From Micrococcales bacterium UBA7472 (GTDB taxonomy: Bacteria; Actinomycetota; Actinomycetes; Actinomycetales; Microbacteriaceae): a DNA stretch of 5,250 bases. The position numbers and the translations under genes are program-made. This document shows positions 1-5,250 of this stretch, one piece after another. The stretch's first letter is position 1, and each line of letters begins with the position of its first letter. The stretch is from positions 14,236 to 19,485 of the forward strand of contig DLOY01000056.1 in NCBI GenBank assembly GCA_002478545.1, written 5' to 3'. The notes under the pieces were generated by a model. The model made no database searches and was not told the origin of the DNA. It saw only the letters and a list, made by a program, of their open reading frames with translations.

Positions 1-73
1 TATTGCCGATAATAAACATTATGTCAAGTAATGGATTCTGGACGGCTTCCCTTTTGAGATCGGATTTGGATTC

Positions 74-1129
74 TTAGATTTGCTGAGTCGCCGCTGACCA
101 GTCGATGAGTTTGCGATTTGCGGCCCCCGAGACAATTGCTTCTCTCGCAGCTTTCAGAGCCCTGGCGAACAAATCATTGATTGGCTGTTGGTTACCCTTT
201 GCAATTTGATAAGCGACCATTCCACCAGCAGCGTTCAAAGTCACAATGTCAAAAACAGCCTCGGAGTTCTCAAAATCCTCTCCGGCAAACAATCGTCTGG
301 CCACCTCAGCGTTGTGCTTTGCATCGCCACCAATCAGCCGAGCAAGCTCAACCCGCTTTATGCCAAGCTCCAGAGGTTCGAATATCTCTTCTGAGACTTG
401 CCCTTCTCTAACTATCCACAACTTGCTTGCTGAGGTAGTTGACAGCTCGTCCAGCCCATCCTCGGAGCGAAAGACAATTCCAGCTCTCCCCCGTTGCGAC
501 AGCTCTTTCGCCATCTTCGGAGCAATCACAGGATTCGCAACACCCAACGCGGTCGCGATCGGCTGTGCCGGATTAGCCAGCGGACCCAGGAAATTGAATG
601 TTGTCGGCACCCCCAGCTGCTTTCGAACCGGTGCCACGAATCTCATGGCTGGGTGAAACACCGGGGCAAAGAAAAATGTGATCCCGACCTGGCGGAACAC
701 CTCTGCCACTTGCTGTGGAGCTAGATCCAGGCGAATCCCTAGCACTTCGAGCATCTCAGATGATCCGGTTTTTCCCGATGCAGAGCGGCTGCCGTGTTTG
801 AGTACCGGTGTTCCGGCTGCCGCGGCAACTATTGAAGCCATAGAGCTTATGTTTACAGTGCCTACAAGGTCACCACCGGTACCAACAATGTCCACGGCAT
901 CCTCACCAGTGTCCAGCAAGACGGCGTTTTCCAACATCACATCTACTAGACCCGCGAGCTCAGCTACGGTCTCCCCTTTGGATCGCAGCGCCATCATGAA
1001 TGCACCGATTTGCGCCTCAGATGCTTCCCCGGACATGATCTGTCGCATAGCCCAGGACGCCGACTCACGAGGCAAGTCCTCCCCCGCCAGTAAGGACGAG
1101 AGAACCTCGGGCCAAGACAAAATTCGCAT
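74..1129 (-). CDS. trpD: Anthranilate phosphoribosyltransferase TrpD, complete
   Basis: This cytoplasmic enzyme transfers phosphoribose from PRPP to anthranilate, giving phosphoribosylanthranilate, the second committed step of tryptophan synthesis. From the ATG at 1129 it is 351 residues, normal for the family, with stop TAA at 74-76. Visible motifs in order: a helical N-terminal domain (about 1-75), the PRPP loop GTGGD (83-87), NISS (93-96), the KHGSRSASGKTGSSE segment (111-125), FHPAMR (158-163), GVPTTFNFLGPLANP (173-187) and the Mg-binding DGLDE (224-228). The usual KHGN reads KHGS here (Ser114, codon AGC). The reading frame can be extended six codons to a GTG at 1145-1147. I prefer the ATG because a TAAAGT -10 box lies 7 bases before it, and because the protein then begins MRILSWPEVLSSLLAG, as actinobacterial TrpDs typically do. 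No other trp gene is adjacent; it is divergent from the ctaE operon. Function is confident; the start is moderately so. Confidence 0.96.
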   Translation of the reverse strand: MRILSWPEVLSSLLAGEDLPRESASWAMRQIMSGEASEAQIGAFMMALRSKGETVAELAGLVDVMLENAVLLDTGEDAVDIVGTGGDLVGTVNISSMASIVAAAAGTPVLKHGSRSASGKTGSSEMLEVLGIRLDLAPQQVAEVFRQVGITFFFAPVFHPAMRFVAPVRKQLGVPTTFNFLGPLANPAQPIATALGVANPVIAPKMAKELSQRGRAGIVFRSEDGLDELSTTSASKLWIVREGQVSEEIFEPLELGIKRVELARLIGGDAKHNAEVARRLFAGEDFENSEAVFDIVTLNAAGGMVAYQIAKGNQQPINDLFARALKAAREAIVSGAANRKLIDWSAATQQI

Positions 1130-1136
1130 GCCAAGA

Positions 1137-1142
1137 ACTTTA
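1137..1142 (-). promoter_or_regulatory. Putative -10 box of trpD, leaderless type
   Basis: The minus strand reads TAAAGT, matching the actinobacterial TANNNT -10 consensus. Seven bases separate it from the ATG at 1129, so transcription would begin at or next to the A of the start codon and give a leaderless mRNA. No Shine-Dalgarno sequence is visible before this ATG, which agrees. No convincing -35 hexamer is found at 16-18 bases upstream. The box lies inside the alternative GTG-started reading frame, so the two start models exclude each other. Confidence 0.5.
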
Positions 1143-1176
1143 CCCACCGAATTAGCTACTCGGAGTCCAAAAAATC

Positions 1177-1222
1177 CTGTTTTTCGGGTTCAACACACGG
1201 CCCTCAAGGGCTGTTTTGGGTT
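1177..1222 (+). repeat. Imperfect direct repeat upstream of ctaE
   Basis: CTGTTTTTCGGGTT (1177-1190) recurs as CTGTTTTGGGTT (1211-1222), differing only by a two-base deletion. The copies start 34 bases apart, about three helical turns. The second copy ends in the first base of the proposed ctaE -10 box. The pair could be tandem binding sites for a regulator of the ctaE operon or of trpD, but the T-rich composition makes chance similarity possible. No known operator is recognised. Confidence 0.3.
1200..1211. promoter_or_regulatory. 12-bp perfect palindrome, possible operator
   Basis: GCCCTCAAGGGC is a palindrome apart from its central CA. It occupies roughly -34 to -23 relative to the proposed ctaE transcription start, where a bound protein would block RNA polymerase or replace a missing -35 contact. 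A T run follows it (1214-1217) on the plus strand, so it also resembles a weak intrinsic terminator. However, there is no supported plus-strand gene upstream to terminate, and the stem would be only 4-5 bp. An operator is the more natural reading, still unproven. Confidence 0.35.
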
Positions 1223-1227
1223 AGGCT
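1222..1227 (+). promoter_or_regulatory. Putative -10 box of the ctaE-qcrCAB operon, leaderless type
   Basis: TAGGCT fits the TANNNT -10 consensus and is followed by six bases (AGAGCC) and then the ctaE ATG at 1234. That spacing places the transcription start on the A of the start codon, so the operon's first gene would be read from a leaderless mRNA. No strong Shine-Dalgarno precedes the ATG, in contrast to the internal genes qcrA and qcrB. No good -35 hexamer is seen around 1198-1205, so an activator may be needed, or the promoter may depend on its -10 alone. Confidence 0.55.
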
Positions 1228-1233
1228 AGAGCC

Positions 1234-1857
1234 ATGTCTGCAACCACAACTGTCGCGTCTAATGCGGTAATCAACAGACCAAACGCGGTCTCGGTAGGAA
1301 CCATTGTTTGGCTCGGCTCGGAAGTCATGTTCTTCGCTGGCCTATTCGCCATGTACTTCAGCCTCCGCGCAGGTGCGCCAGAACTGTGGGCAAATGACAC
1401 TCAAATCCTTGATGTGCCTTTCGCCCTGGTGAACACTCTGATTCTGGTTGCCAGCTCATTCACCGCTCAGTTTGGAGTTTTTGCAGCAGAGCGTCTGCAG
1501 CCACGCAGAACCGGAAACTCCCCCGCTAAATGGGGCATGATCGAGTGGTTCTTCCTCACTTATGTCATGGGCGCAATCTTCGTCGCCGGACAAAGCTATG
1601 AATACGCCAAGTTGGTTTCCGAGGGCGTCAGCTTGATGTCGAACTCTTATGGGTCAGCCTTCTACATCACCACCGGGTTCCACGCTCTTCACGTGACCGG
1701 TGGCCTGATCGCATTCTTGCTCGTGATTGCACGTGCTTATTCCGTCCGAAACTTCGGTCACCGTGAGGCAACCAGCGCGATTGTTGTCTCGTATTACTGG
1801 CACTTTGTAGATGTGGTGTGGATTGGCCTGTTCGTGGTCGTCTACATCTTGAAATAA
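1234..1857 (+). CDS. ctaE: Cytochrome aa3 oxidase subunit III (CtaE)
   Basis: Subunit III of the heme-copper cytochrome c oxidase is a membrane protein that carries no metal and supports subunit I during proton-pumping turnover. The 207-residue product has five hydrophobic helices (about 22-45, 62-84, 104-122, 140-165 and 184-206). This is the bacterial form, which lacks the first two helices of the seven-helix mitochondrial protein. Family marks are [16 protein letters not shown] (26-41) with the conserved Glu30, [10 protein letters not shown] (148-157) with His150 and His153, and the C-terminal [14 protein letters not shown] (187-200). The ATG at 1234 is the only sensible start, and a TANNNT box lies six bases before it. 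It heads the operon, with qcrC beginning immediately after its TAA. This gene order is known from actinobacteria such as Corynebacterium glutamicum, where oxidase and bc1 complex form one supercomplex. Subunits I and II lie outside the window. Confidence 0.97.
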   Translation: MSATTTVASNAVINRPNAVSVGTIVWLGSEVMFFAGLFAMYFSLRAGAPELWANDTQILDVPFALVNTLILVASSFTAQFGVFAAERLQPRRTGNSPAKWGMIEWFFLTYVMGAIFVAGQSYEYAKLVSEGVSLMSNSYGSAFYITTGFHALHVTGGLIAFLLVIARAYSVRNFGHREATSAIVVSYYWHFVDVVWIGLFVVVYILK

Positions 1858-2646
1858 ATGGAGAAGCAGTTGAGTAACGAGAAACCACTACGCCGCCGCC
1901 CTTGGGCTGCGGGAATTGTGATTTTCCTGGGCCTTGTGTTGTCCGGTGGTGGCTATGCCGCTGCTACCAGCACGGTCCAGGCAGAGCTATCAAGCCCTGA
2001 ACTAATCGATGAGGGAAGAAAGCTCTTTCTAGCCAACTGCGCCAGCTGCCACGGCACCAATGGAGAGGGCGCCGTTGGTGGCCCAACACTGATTGGTGTC
2101 GGTGCTGCCTCGGTAGATTTCCAGGTTGGCACTGGTCGTATGCCAGGTCAGGCATCTGGACCACAGCTACACAAGAAGCCAGTGCAGTTCACCGAAGAGC
2201 AAATTGCTGCGATGGCTGCTTATGTAGCCTCATTGGCCCCTGGCCCCGCCATCCCAGACGAGGAGTACCTCCGAGCTGATGGAGACCCTACCCACGGTGG
2301 CGAGCTTTTCAGAATTAACTGCGCAATGTGTCACAACGCAGTGGGTGCCGCTGGTGCCCTAACCGAGGGTAAGTGGGCCCCACAGCTCAAGGGTGTTTCC
2401 GAGAAGCACATCTATGAGGCCATGATTACCGGACCTCAAAACATGCCAGTTTTCAATGATGCCAACCTGACCCCAGAGGACAAGAAGGACATCATCACCT
2501 ATTTGAAGTACGTAGAAAACAACCCTTCGGTTGGTGGCTACGAGCTTGGCTCAATTGGTCCTGTGGCTGAGGGTCTATTCGTTTGGATCTTCGGTCTTGG
2601 CTTCATCATCGCTATCACCGTTTGGCTTGGCGCCAAGTCGAACTAG
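1858..2646 (+). CDS. qcrC: Diheme cytochrome c subunit of the bc1 complex (QcrC)
   Basis: This cytochrome c1 equivalent carries electrons from the Rieske protein straight to the aa3 oxidase, replacing soluble cytochrome c. The 262-residue protein has an N-terminal membrane anchor or uncleaved signal (about 17-36, after the basic LRRRP stretch). Two cytochrome c domains face outward. The first has CASCH (61-65) with likely axial Met95 in GRMPG. The second has CAMCH (155-159) with likely axial Met196 in NMPVF. A C-terminal membrane helix follows (about 237-257). Length and architecture are those of actinobacterial QcrC. The start is uncertain. The ATG at 1858 directly follows the ctaE stop and has no Shine-Dalgarno, whereas GGAGAAG just inside the frame is ideally placed for a TTG at 1870, which would shorten the protein by four residues. 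I give the longer frame; residue numbers refer to it. qcrA follows after eight bases. Confidence 0.96.
   Translation: MEKQLSNEKPLRRRPWAAGIVIFLGLVLSGGGYAAATSTVQAELSSPELIDEGRKLFLANCASCHGTNGEGAVGGPTLIGVGAASVDFQVGTGRMPGQASGPQLHKKPVQFTEEQIAAMAAYVASLAPGPAIPDEEYLRADGDPTHGGELFRINCAMCHNAVGAAGALTEGKWAPQLKGVSEKHIYEAMITGPQNMPVFNDANLTPEDKKDIITYLKYVENNPSVGGYELGSIGPVAEGLFVWIFGLGFIIAITVWLGAKSN
1860..1866 (+). promoter_or_regulatory. Shine-Dalgarno-like GGAGAAG that may set the qcrC start at TTG 1870
   Basis: The GGAG core (1860-1863) is six bases from the TTG at 1870-1872, an ideal distance. No comparable sequence precedes the ATG at 1858. If used, QcrC begins with fMet at the TTG and continues SNEKPLRRRPW. 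The competing view is that ribosomes finishing ctaE restart at the abutting ATG, in which case these bases merely encode Glu-Lys. Confidence 0.45.
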
Positions 2647-2649
2647 GAG
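2645..2649 (+). promoter_or_regulatory. Ribosome binding site of qcrA, overlapping the qcrC stop
   Basis: AGGAG overlaps the last two bases of the qcrC TAG stop (2644-2646) and is five bases from the ATG at 2655. It decides the qcrA start: the same frame stays open back to an ATG at 2583, but that upstream part lies inside qcrC and encodes a non-homologous basic stretch (WLHHRYHRLAWRQ). The overlap suggests translational coupling of qcrA to qcrC. Confidence 0.85.
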
Positions 2650-2654
2650 CACTC

Positions 2655-3677
2655 ATGAGTGAAATCGAGAAAGTTTACGAATCAGGTCTAGCCACCACGG
2701 CAGATCGTCCAATTAAGGACCCAGGCATTGAGCCACACCGCGTCAGAATGACTGACAAGGATGAGAAGGCTGCTCGCAATGCAGAGCGCGCCGTATCGGT
2801 AATGTTCCTGGTCTCAATTGTCGGTGCCATCGTTGCTGTATGGGGATTCTTCGCATTCCCAATCATCGACGGTGACCTCTCCGCAACTCGAAACAACACC
2901 TTCTGGATGGGTGTTGGCATGGCGCTTTCGCTGCTCGGCATTGGTTTCGGTGCAGTCCACTGGGCCAAGACCCTCATGCCAGACCACGAGGTTGCAGAAG
3001 ACCGTCACATCGCTCGTAGCTCTGACGAGGCACGTGCACAGGCGCTCGAGATCATCAAGCTTGCTGATGGTGAGTCTGGATTCACTCGCCGCAAACTAAT
3101 TCGCAGAACCCTTTACGGAGCGCTAGCTTTCTTCCCTATCCCTGCAGTGGTGATTTTCGGAGACCTTGGACCGACCGTTGGTGACACGCTAAAGCACACC
3201 ATGTGGAAGAAGGGAACTCGCCTTACTAAGGACCCAACTGGTATTCCAATCAAGGCTTCCGAGGTAACAATTGGTTCTGTGTTCCACGTTATCCCCGAAG
3301 GTCTGAAGGAGCTTGACCATGAAGTCAAGCTGAATGAAAAGGCCAAGGCGGCAGTTCTTTTGGTTCGTGTAAACCCTGGAGAGCTAAAAGAGGATCCTGC
3401 CAAGAAGGACTGGAGTTACGACGGAATCGTTGCTTACTCCAAGATTTGTACCCACGTGGGCTGCCCAGTGGCTCTGTATGAGCAGCACACACACCACCTG
3501 CTTTGCCCATGCCACCAGTCGACATTCGACTTGGCCGATCACTGCAAGGTGATCTTTGGTCCAGCATCGCGCCCACTCCCCCAGTTGCCAATCACGGTTG
3601 ACGCTGAGGGTTACCTCGTCGCTCAAAGCGACTTCCTCGAGCCAGTTGGCCCAACATTCTGGGACATTAGGAAGTAA
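2655..3677 (+). CDS. qcrA: Rieske iron-sulfur subunit of the bc1 complex (QcrA)
   Basis: QcrA takes one electron from menaquinol at the Qo site of QcrB and hands it to QcrC. The 340-residue product has the actinobacterial layout: a hydrophilic N-terminus with PGIEPHRVRMTDKDEKAA (23-40), helices at about 47-70 and 84-104, a cytoplasmic loop, a third helix (about 153-171) and an outer Rieske domain. Cluster box I is CTHVGC (265-270) and box II is CPCH (284-287). Expected ligands are Cys265, His267, Cys284 and His287, with Cys270-Cys286 as the stabilising disulfide. FGPASRPLPQLPITV (301-315) is the usual tail motif. RRKLIRR (145-151) just before helix three resembles a twin-arginine signal, consistent with the Sec-plus-Tat insertion established for Streptomyces QcrA. 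One further cysteine, Cys297, lies after box II. The start is chosen from the AGGAG at 2645; the TAA stop overlaps the first qcrB ATG by one base. Confidence 0.97.
   Translation: MSEIEKVYESGLATTADRPIKDPGIEPHRVRMTDKDEKAARNAERAVSVMFLVSIVGAIVAVWGFFAFPIIDGDLSATRNNTFWMGVGMALSLLGIGFGAVHWAKTLMPDHEVAEDRHIARSSDEARAQALEIIKLADGESGFTRRKLIRRTLYGALAFFPIPAVVIFGDLGPTVGDTLKHTMWKKGTRLTKDPTGIPIKASEVTIGSVFHVIPEGLKELDHEVKLNEKAKAAVLLVRVNPGELKEDPAKKDWSYDGIVAYSKICTHVGCPVALYEQHTHHLLCPCHQSTFDLADHCKVIFGPASRPLPQLPITVDAEGYLVAQSDFLEPVGPTFWDIRK
3669..3674 (+). promoter_or_regulatory. Ribosome binding site of qcrB
   Basis: AGGAAG lies within the last qcrA codons. Tandem ATG codons follow at 3677 and 3680. The distance is two bases to the first and five to the second, so 3680 is the better-spaced start. 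The first ATG overlaps the qcrA stop as TAATG, so restart there is possible and would add one Met. Confidence 0.65.
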
Positions 3678-3679
3678 TG

Positions 3680-5250
3680 ATGACTAACGCAACTAAGCAA
3701 AAGCAGGGCGGTTTTCTCGCGGGAACCGCAAACTACCTAGACGAGCGTGTCGGTCTCGGCACGGTAGTGAAGGGGTTCGGTCGCAAGATCTTCCCTGACC
3801 ACTGGAGCTTCATGCTTGGAGAGGTCGCGCTCTACAGCTTTGTGATTCTTGTCCTTTCGGGCACGTTCCTGACCTTCTACTTCCAGCCATCGATGGCTGT
3901 TGTTCATTACGAGGGTTCTTACGCGCCGCTAAAGGGTGCTGAGATGTCGATTGCCTACGCTTCCAGCCTGGACATCAGCTTCGACATTCGCGGTGGCCTT
4001 CTCATGCGTCAGGTTCACCACTGGGCTGCGCTGCTGTTCGTGGCTGCTAGCGGGTTGCACATGCTTCGTGTGTTCTTCACCGGAGCTTTCCGTAAGCCTC
4101 GCGAATTGAACTGGCTAGTTGGATTCATGCTTTTCATCCTCGGCATGGCCGCGGGCTTCACCGGCTACTCCCTACCTGATGACCTGCTCTCTGGAAACGG
4201 ACTGAGGATCATCGACGGAATGATCAAGGGCATCCCTCTGATTGGCCCATCGATTTCTTCCGGACTTTTCGGTGGAGAGTTCCCTGGCACTGAGATTGTG
4301 GCTCGCCTATACAGCCTGCACATCATGATCGTCCCTGGACTAATCATTCTGTTCATTGCTCTTCACTTGATGATGGTTGTACTTCACAAGCACACCCACT
4401 ACTCGGGTCCTGGTCGCCGTGACGACAACGTCGTTGGCTACCCTCTGATGCCTGTTTACGTTGCAAAGGCCGGCGGTTTCTTCTTCCTGGTCTTCGGTGT
4501 GATCATGGCAATCTCAGCAACGTTCACCATCAACCCGATTTGGAACTATGGTCCCTACGACCCAAGCCCAGTTTCAGCAGGAACTCAACCTGACTGGTAC
4601 ATCGGATGGCTTGATGGTGCACTGCGTTTGGCTCCAAGTAACTGGGACGTAGCAGTATTTGGTTACGTTCTTCCGTTCGGTGTCTTGGTACCGCTGGTTG
4701 TTTCTCTCGTCTTCCTAGCTCTAGTTGCTGCTTACCCATTCCTGGAGGCATGGGTCACTGGAGACAAGCGCGAGCACCACGTCCTAGACCGCCCTCGCAA
4801 CGCTCCAACCAGAACCGCTATTGGAGCAGCCGGTGTTACGTTCTACGCAGTTCTCTGGGCTGGTGCTTCGACCGACTTGATTGCGATCAATTTCCAGATG
4901 TCGCTGAACCAGGTGCTAACTACTATGCAGATTCTGCTGCTGGTTGGTCCTGTAATCGCCTACTGGGTAACTAAGCGCACCTGCCTGTCGCTGCAGCGCA
5001 AGGACCGCGAGATGGTGCTACACGGTCGCGAGACTGGTCGCGTTGTTCGATTGCCTCACGGTGAGTACATCGAGCTACACGAGCCCCTTGACAAGTACGA
5101 GCTTTGGAAGTTGGTCGACTTCAAGGACTACCAGCCAACCCTGCCTCGTCCGAACAAGGATGGAAAGATCTCGCTCGGAGCTCGAGTTCGCTCTGCCCTA
5201 TCCAAGATTTACTTCGAGGACCGCATTGCACCAGTGACCAAGGCTGAGTA
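3680..5250 (+). CDS. qcrB: Cytochrome b subunit of the bc1 complex (QcrB), open at right edge
   Basis: QcrB is the membrane core of the menaquinol:cytochrome c reductase. It holds hemes bL and bH and both quinone sites, and it is the target of Q203-class inhibitors in mycobacteria. The window shows 523 codons, ending with two bases (TA) of the next, so the stop is not seen. Family members are about 540-550 residues, so little or nothing is missing. About eight membrane helices are visible. Heme ligands fit His113 or His114 (RQVHHW) with His127, and His214 (YSLHIM) with His229. TGYSLPDDLLSGNGLRI (161-177) is characteristic of actinobacterial QcrB. The Qo motif reads PDWY (304-307) instead of the mitochondrial PEWY. 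A long hydrophilic C-terminal extension (about 431-523) is also typical of actinobacteria. The start at 3680 is preferred over the ATG at 3677 for Shine-Dalgarno spacing. It is the last visible gene of the operon. Confidence 0.96.
   Translation, partial: MTNATKQKQGGFLAGTANYLDERVGLGTVVKGFGRKIFPDHWSFMLGEVALYSFVILVLSGTFLTFYFQPSMAVVHYEGSYAPLKGAEMSIAYASSLDISFDIRGGLLMRQVHHWAALLFVAASGLHMLRVFFTGAFRKPRELNWLVGFMLFILGMAAGFTGYSLPDDLLSGNGLRIIDGMIKGIPLIGPSISSGLFGGEFPGTEIVARLYSLHIMIVPGLIILFIALHLMMVVLHKHTHYSGPGRRDDNVVGYPLMPVYVAKAGGFFFLVFGVIMAISATFTINPIWNYGPYDPSPVSAGTQPDWYIGWLDGALRLAPSNWDVAVFGYVLPFGVLVPLVVSLVFLALVAAYPFLEAWVTGDKREHHVLDRPRNAPTRTAIGAAGVTFYAVLWAGASTDLIAINFQMSLNQVLTTMQILLLVGPVIAYWVTKRTCLSLQRKDREMVLHGRETGRVVRLPHGEYIELHEPLDKYELWKLVDFKDYQPTLPRPNKDGKISLGARVRSALSKIYFEDRIAPVTKAE

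Noticed and set aside
9..22. Inverted repeat ATAAT-AAAC-ATTAT downstream of trpD, as a terminator
   Set aside because: The stem is only five A/T pairs with no adjoining T run in the trpD direction; it is too weak to call.
22..27. TTGACA on the minus strand as a -35 for a gene off the left edge
   Set aside because: The matching -10 would fall at or beyond the window edge, so the pair cannot be tested.
1..73. Possible gene ends or starts at the left edge: a plus-strand frame ending ...IADNKHYVK then TAA at 29-31, and a minus-strand ATG at 17-19 reading MFIIGN
   Set aside because: Each is under 11 codons within the window with no ribosome site or recognisable sequence, so none can be supported.
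246..656. 136-codon plus-strand open frame antisense to trpD
   Set aside because: It has no motif or ribosome site and is fully inside conserved trpD coding sequence.
1200..1217. Intrinsic terminator formed by the GCCC/GGGC stem plus TTTT
   Set aside because: The stem is short and there is no supported plus-strand gene upstream; it is kept as a possible operator instead.
678..1229. 183-codon plus-strand open frame antisense to trpD
   Set aside because: It is rich in Ser, Pro and Arg with no domain, and the opposite strand encodes a full TrpD; it is a shadow frame.
2583..2654. 24-codon N-terminal extension of qcrA from an ATG at 2583
   Set aside because: It lies wholly inside qcrC, and AGGAG at 2645 sets the start at 2655; the extension does not resemble QcrA N-termini.
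2675..2977. 100-codon minus-strand open frame opposite qcrA
   Set aside because: It is an antisense shadow of the QcrA N-terminal helices with no independent support.
3113..3403. 96-codon minus-strand open frame opposite qcrA
   Set aside because: It is an antisense shadow; the plus strand carries the conserved Rieske protein here.
1..5250. Novel defence, mobile or other accessory system; CRISPR array; tRNA, rRNA or insertion sequence
   Set aside because: Every reading frame longer than about 200 residues is a recognised core gene, spacers are short, and no repeat array, transposase motif or RNA gene signature was seen.

Overview
The window is ordinary core-metabolism DNA, most likely from a moderate-GC actinobacterium. 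The gene order ctaE-qcrC-qcrA-qcrB, the diheme cytochrome c (QcrC), the Rieske protein with three membrane helices (QcrA) and the TGYSLPDD-type cytochrome b (QcrB) are hallmarks of the actinobacterial bc1-aa3 respiratory supercomplex. The base composition looks balanced rather than strongly GC-rich, and leucine CTA codons are common. Together these suggest a small-genome Microbacteriaceae-like lineage (Aquiluna/Rhodoluna type). That placement is inferred from remembered family features, not from a search.

Layout: positions 1-73 hold the region downstream of trpD, with no supportable gene. Positions 74-1129 (minus strand) encode a complete TrpD, anthranilate phosphoribosyltransferase of tryptophan biosynthesis. 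Positions 1130-1233 are a short divergent control region. It carries a TANNNT -10 box for each direction, each 6-7 bases from the start codon, which is the arrangement expected for leaderless mRNAs. It also holds a 12-bp perfect palindrome and an imperfect direct repeat. From 1234 to the right edge a tightly packed plus-strand operon reads ctaE (cytochrome aa3 oxidase subunit III), qcrC (diheme cytochrome c), qcrA (Rieske iron-sulfur protein) and qcrB (cytochrome b, open at the right edge). Genes abut, or are separated by only a few bases, and Shine-Dalgarno sequences lie inside or just before the previous gene's stop.

How they work together: QcrB oxidises menaquinol. One electron goes through the QcrA 2Fe-2S cluster to the two c-hemes of QcrC, which passes it directly to the aa3 oxidase of which CtaE is a structural subunit. 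The other electron goes across the membrane through the two b-hemes. The remaining oxidase subunits (CtaC, CtaD, CtaF) are not in the window. TrpD is functionally unrelated and shares only the divergent promoter region.

I found no mobile element, CRISPR array, RNA gene or novel multi-gene system. The points worth a second look are the compact divergent leaderless promoter region, an ambiguous qcrC start codon, the Tat-like motif in QcrA, and a substitution in a conserved TrpD motif.
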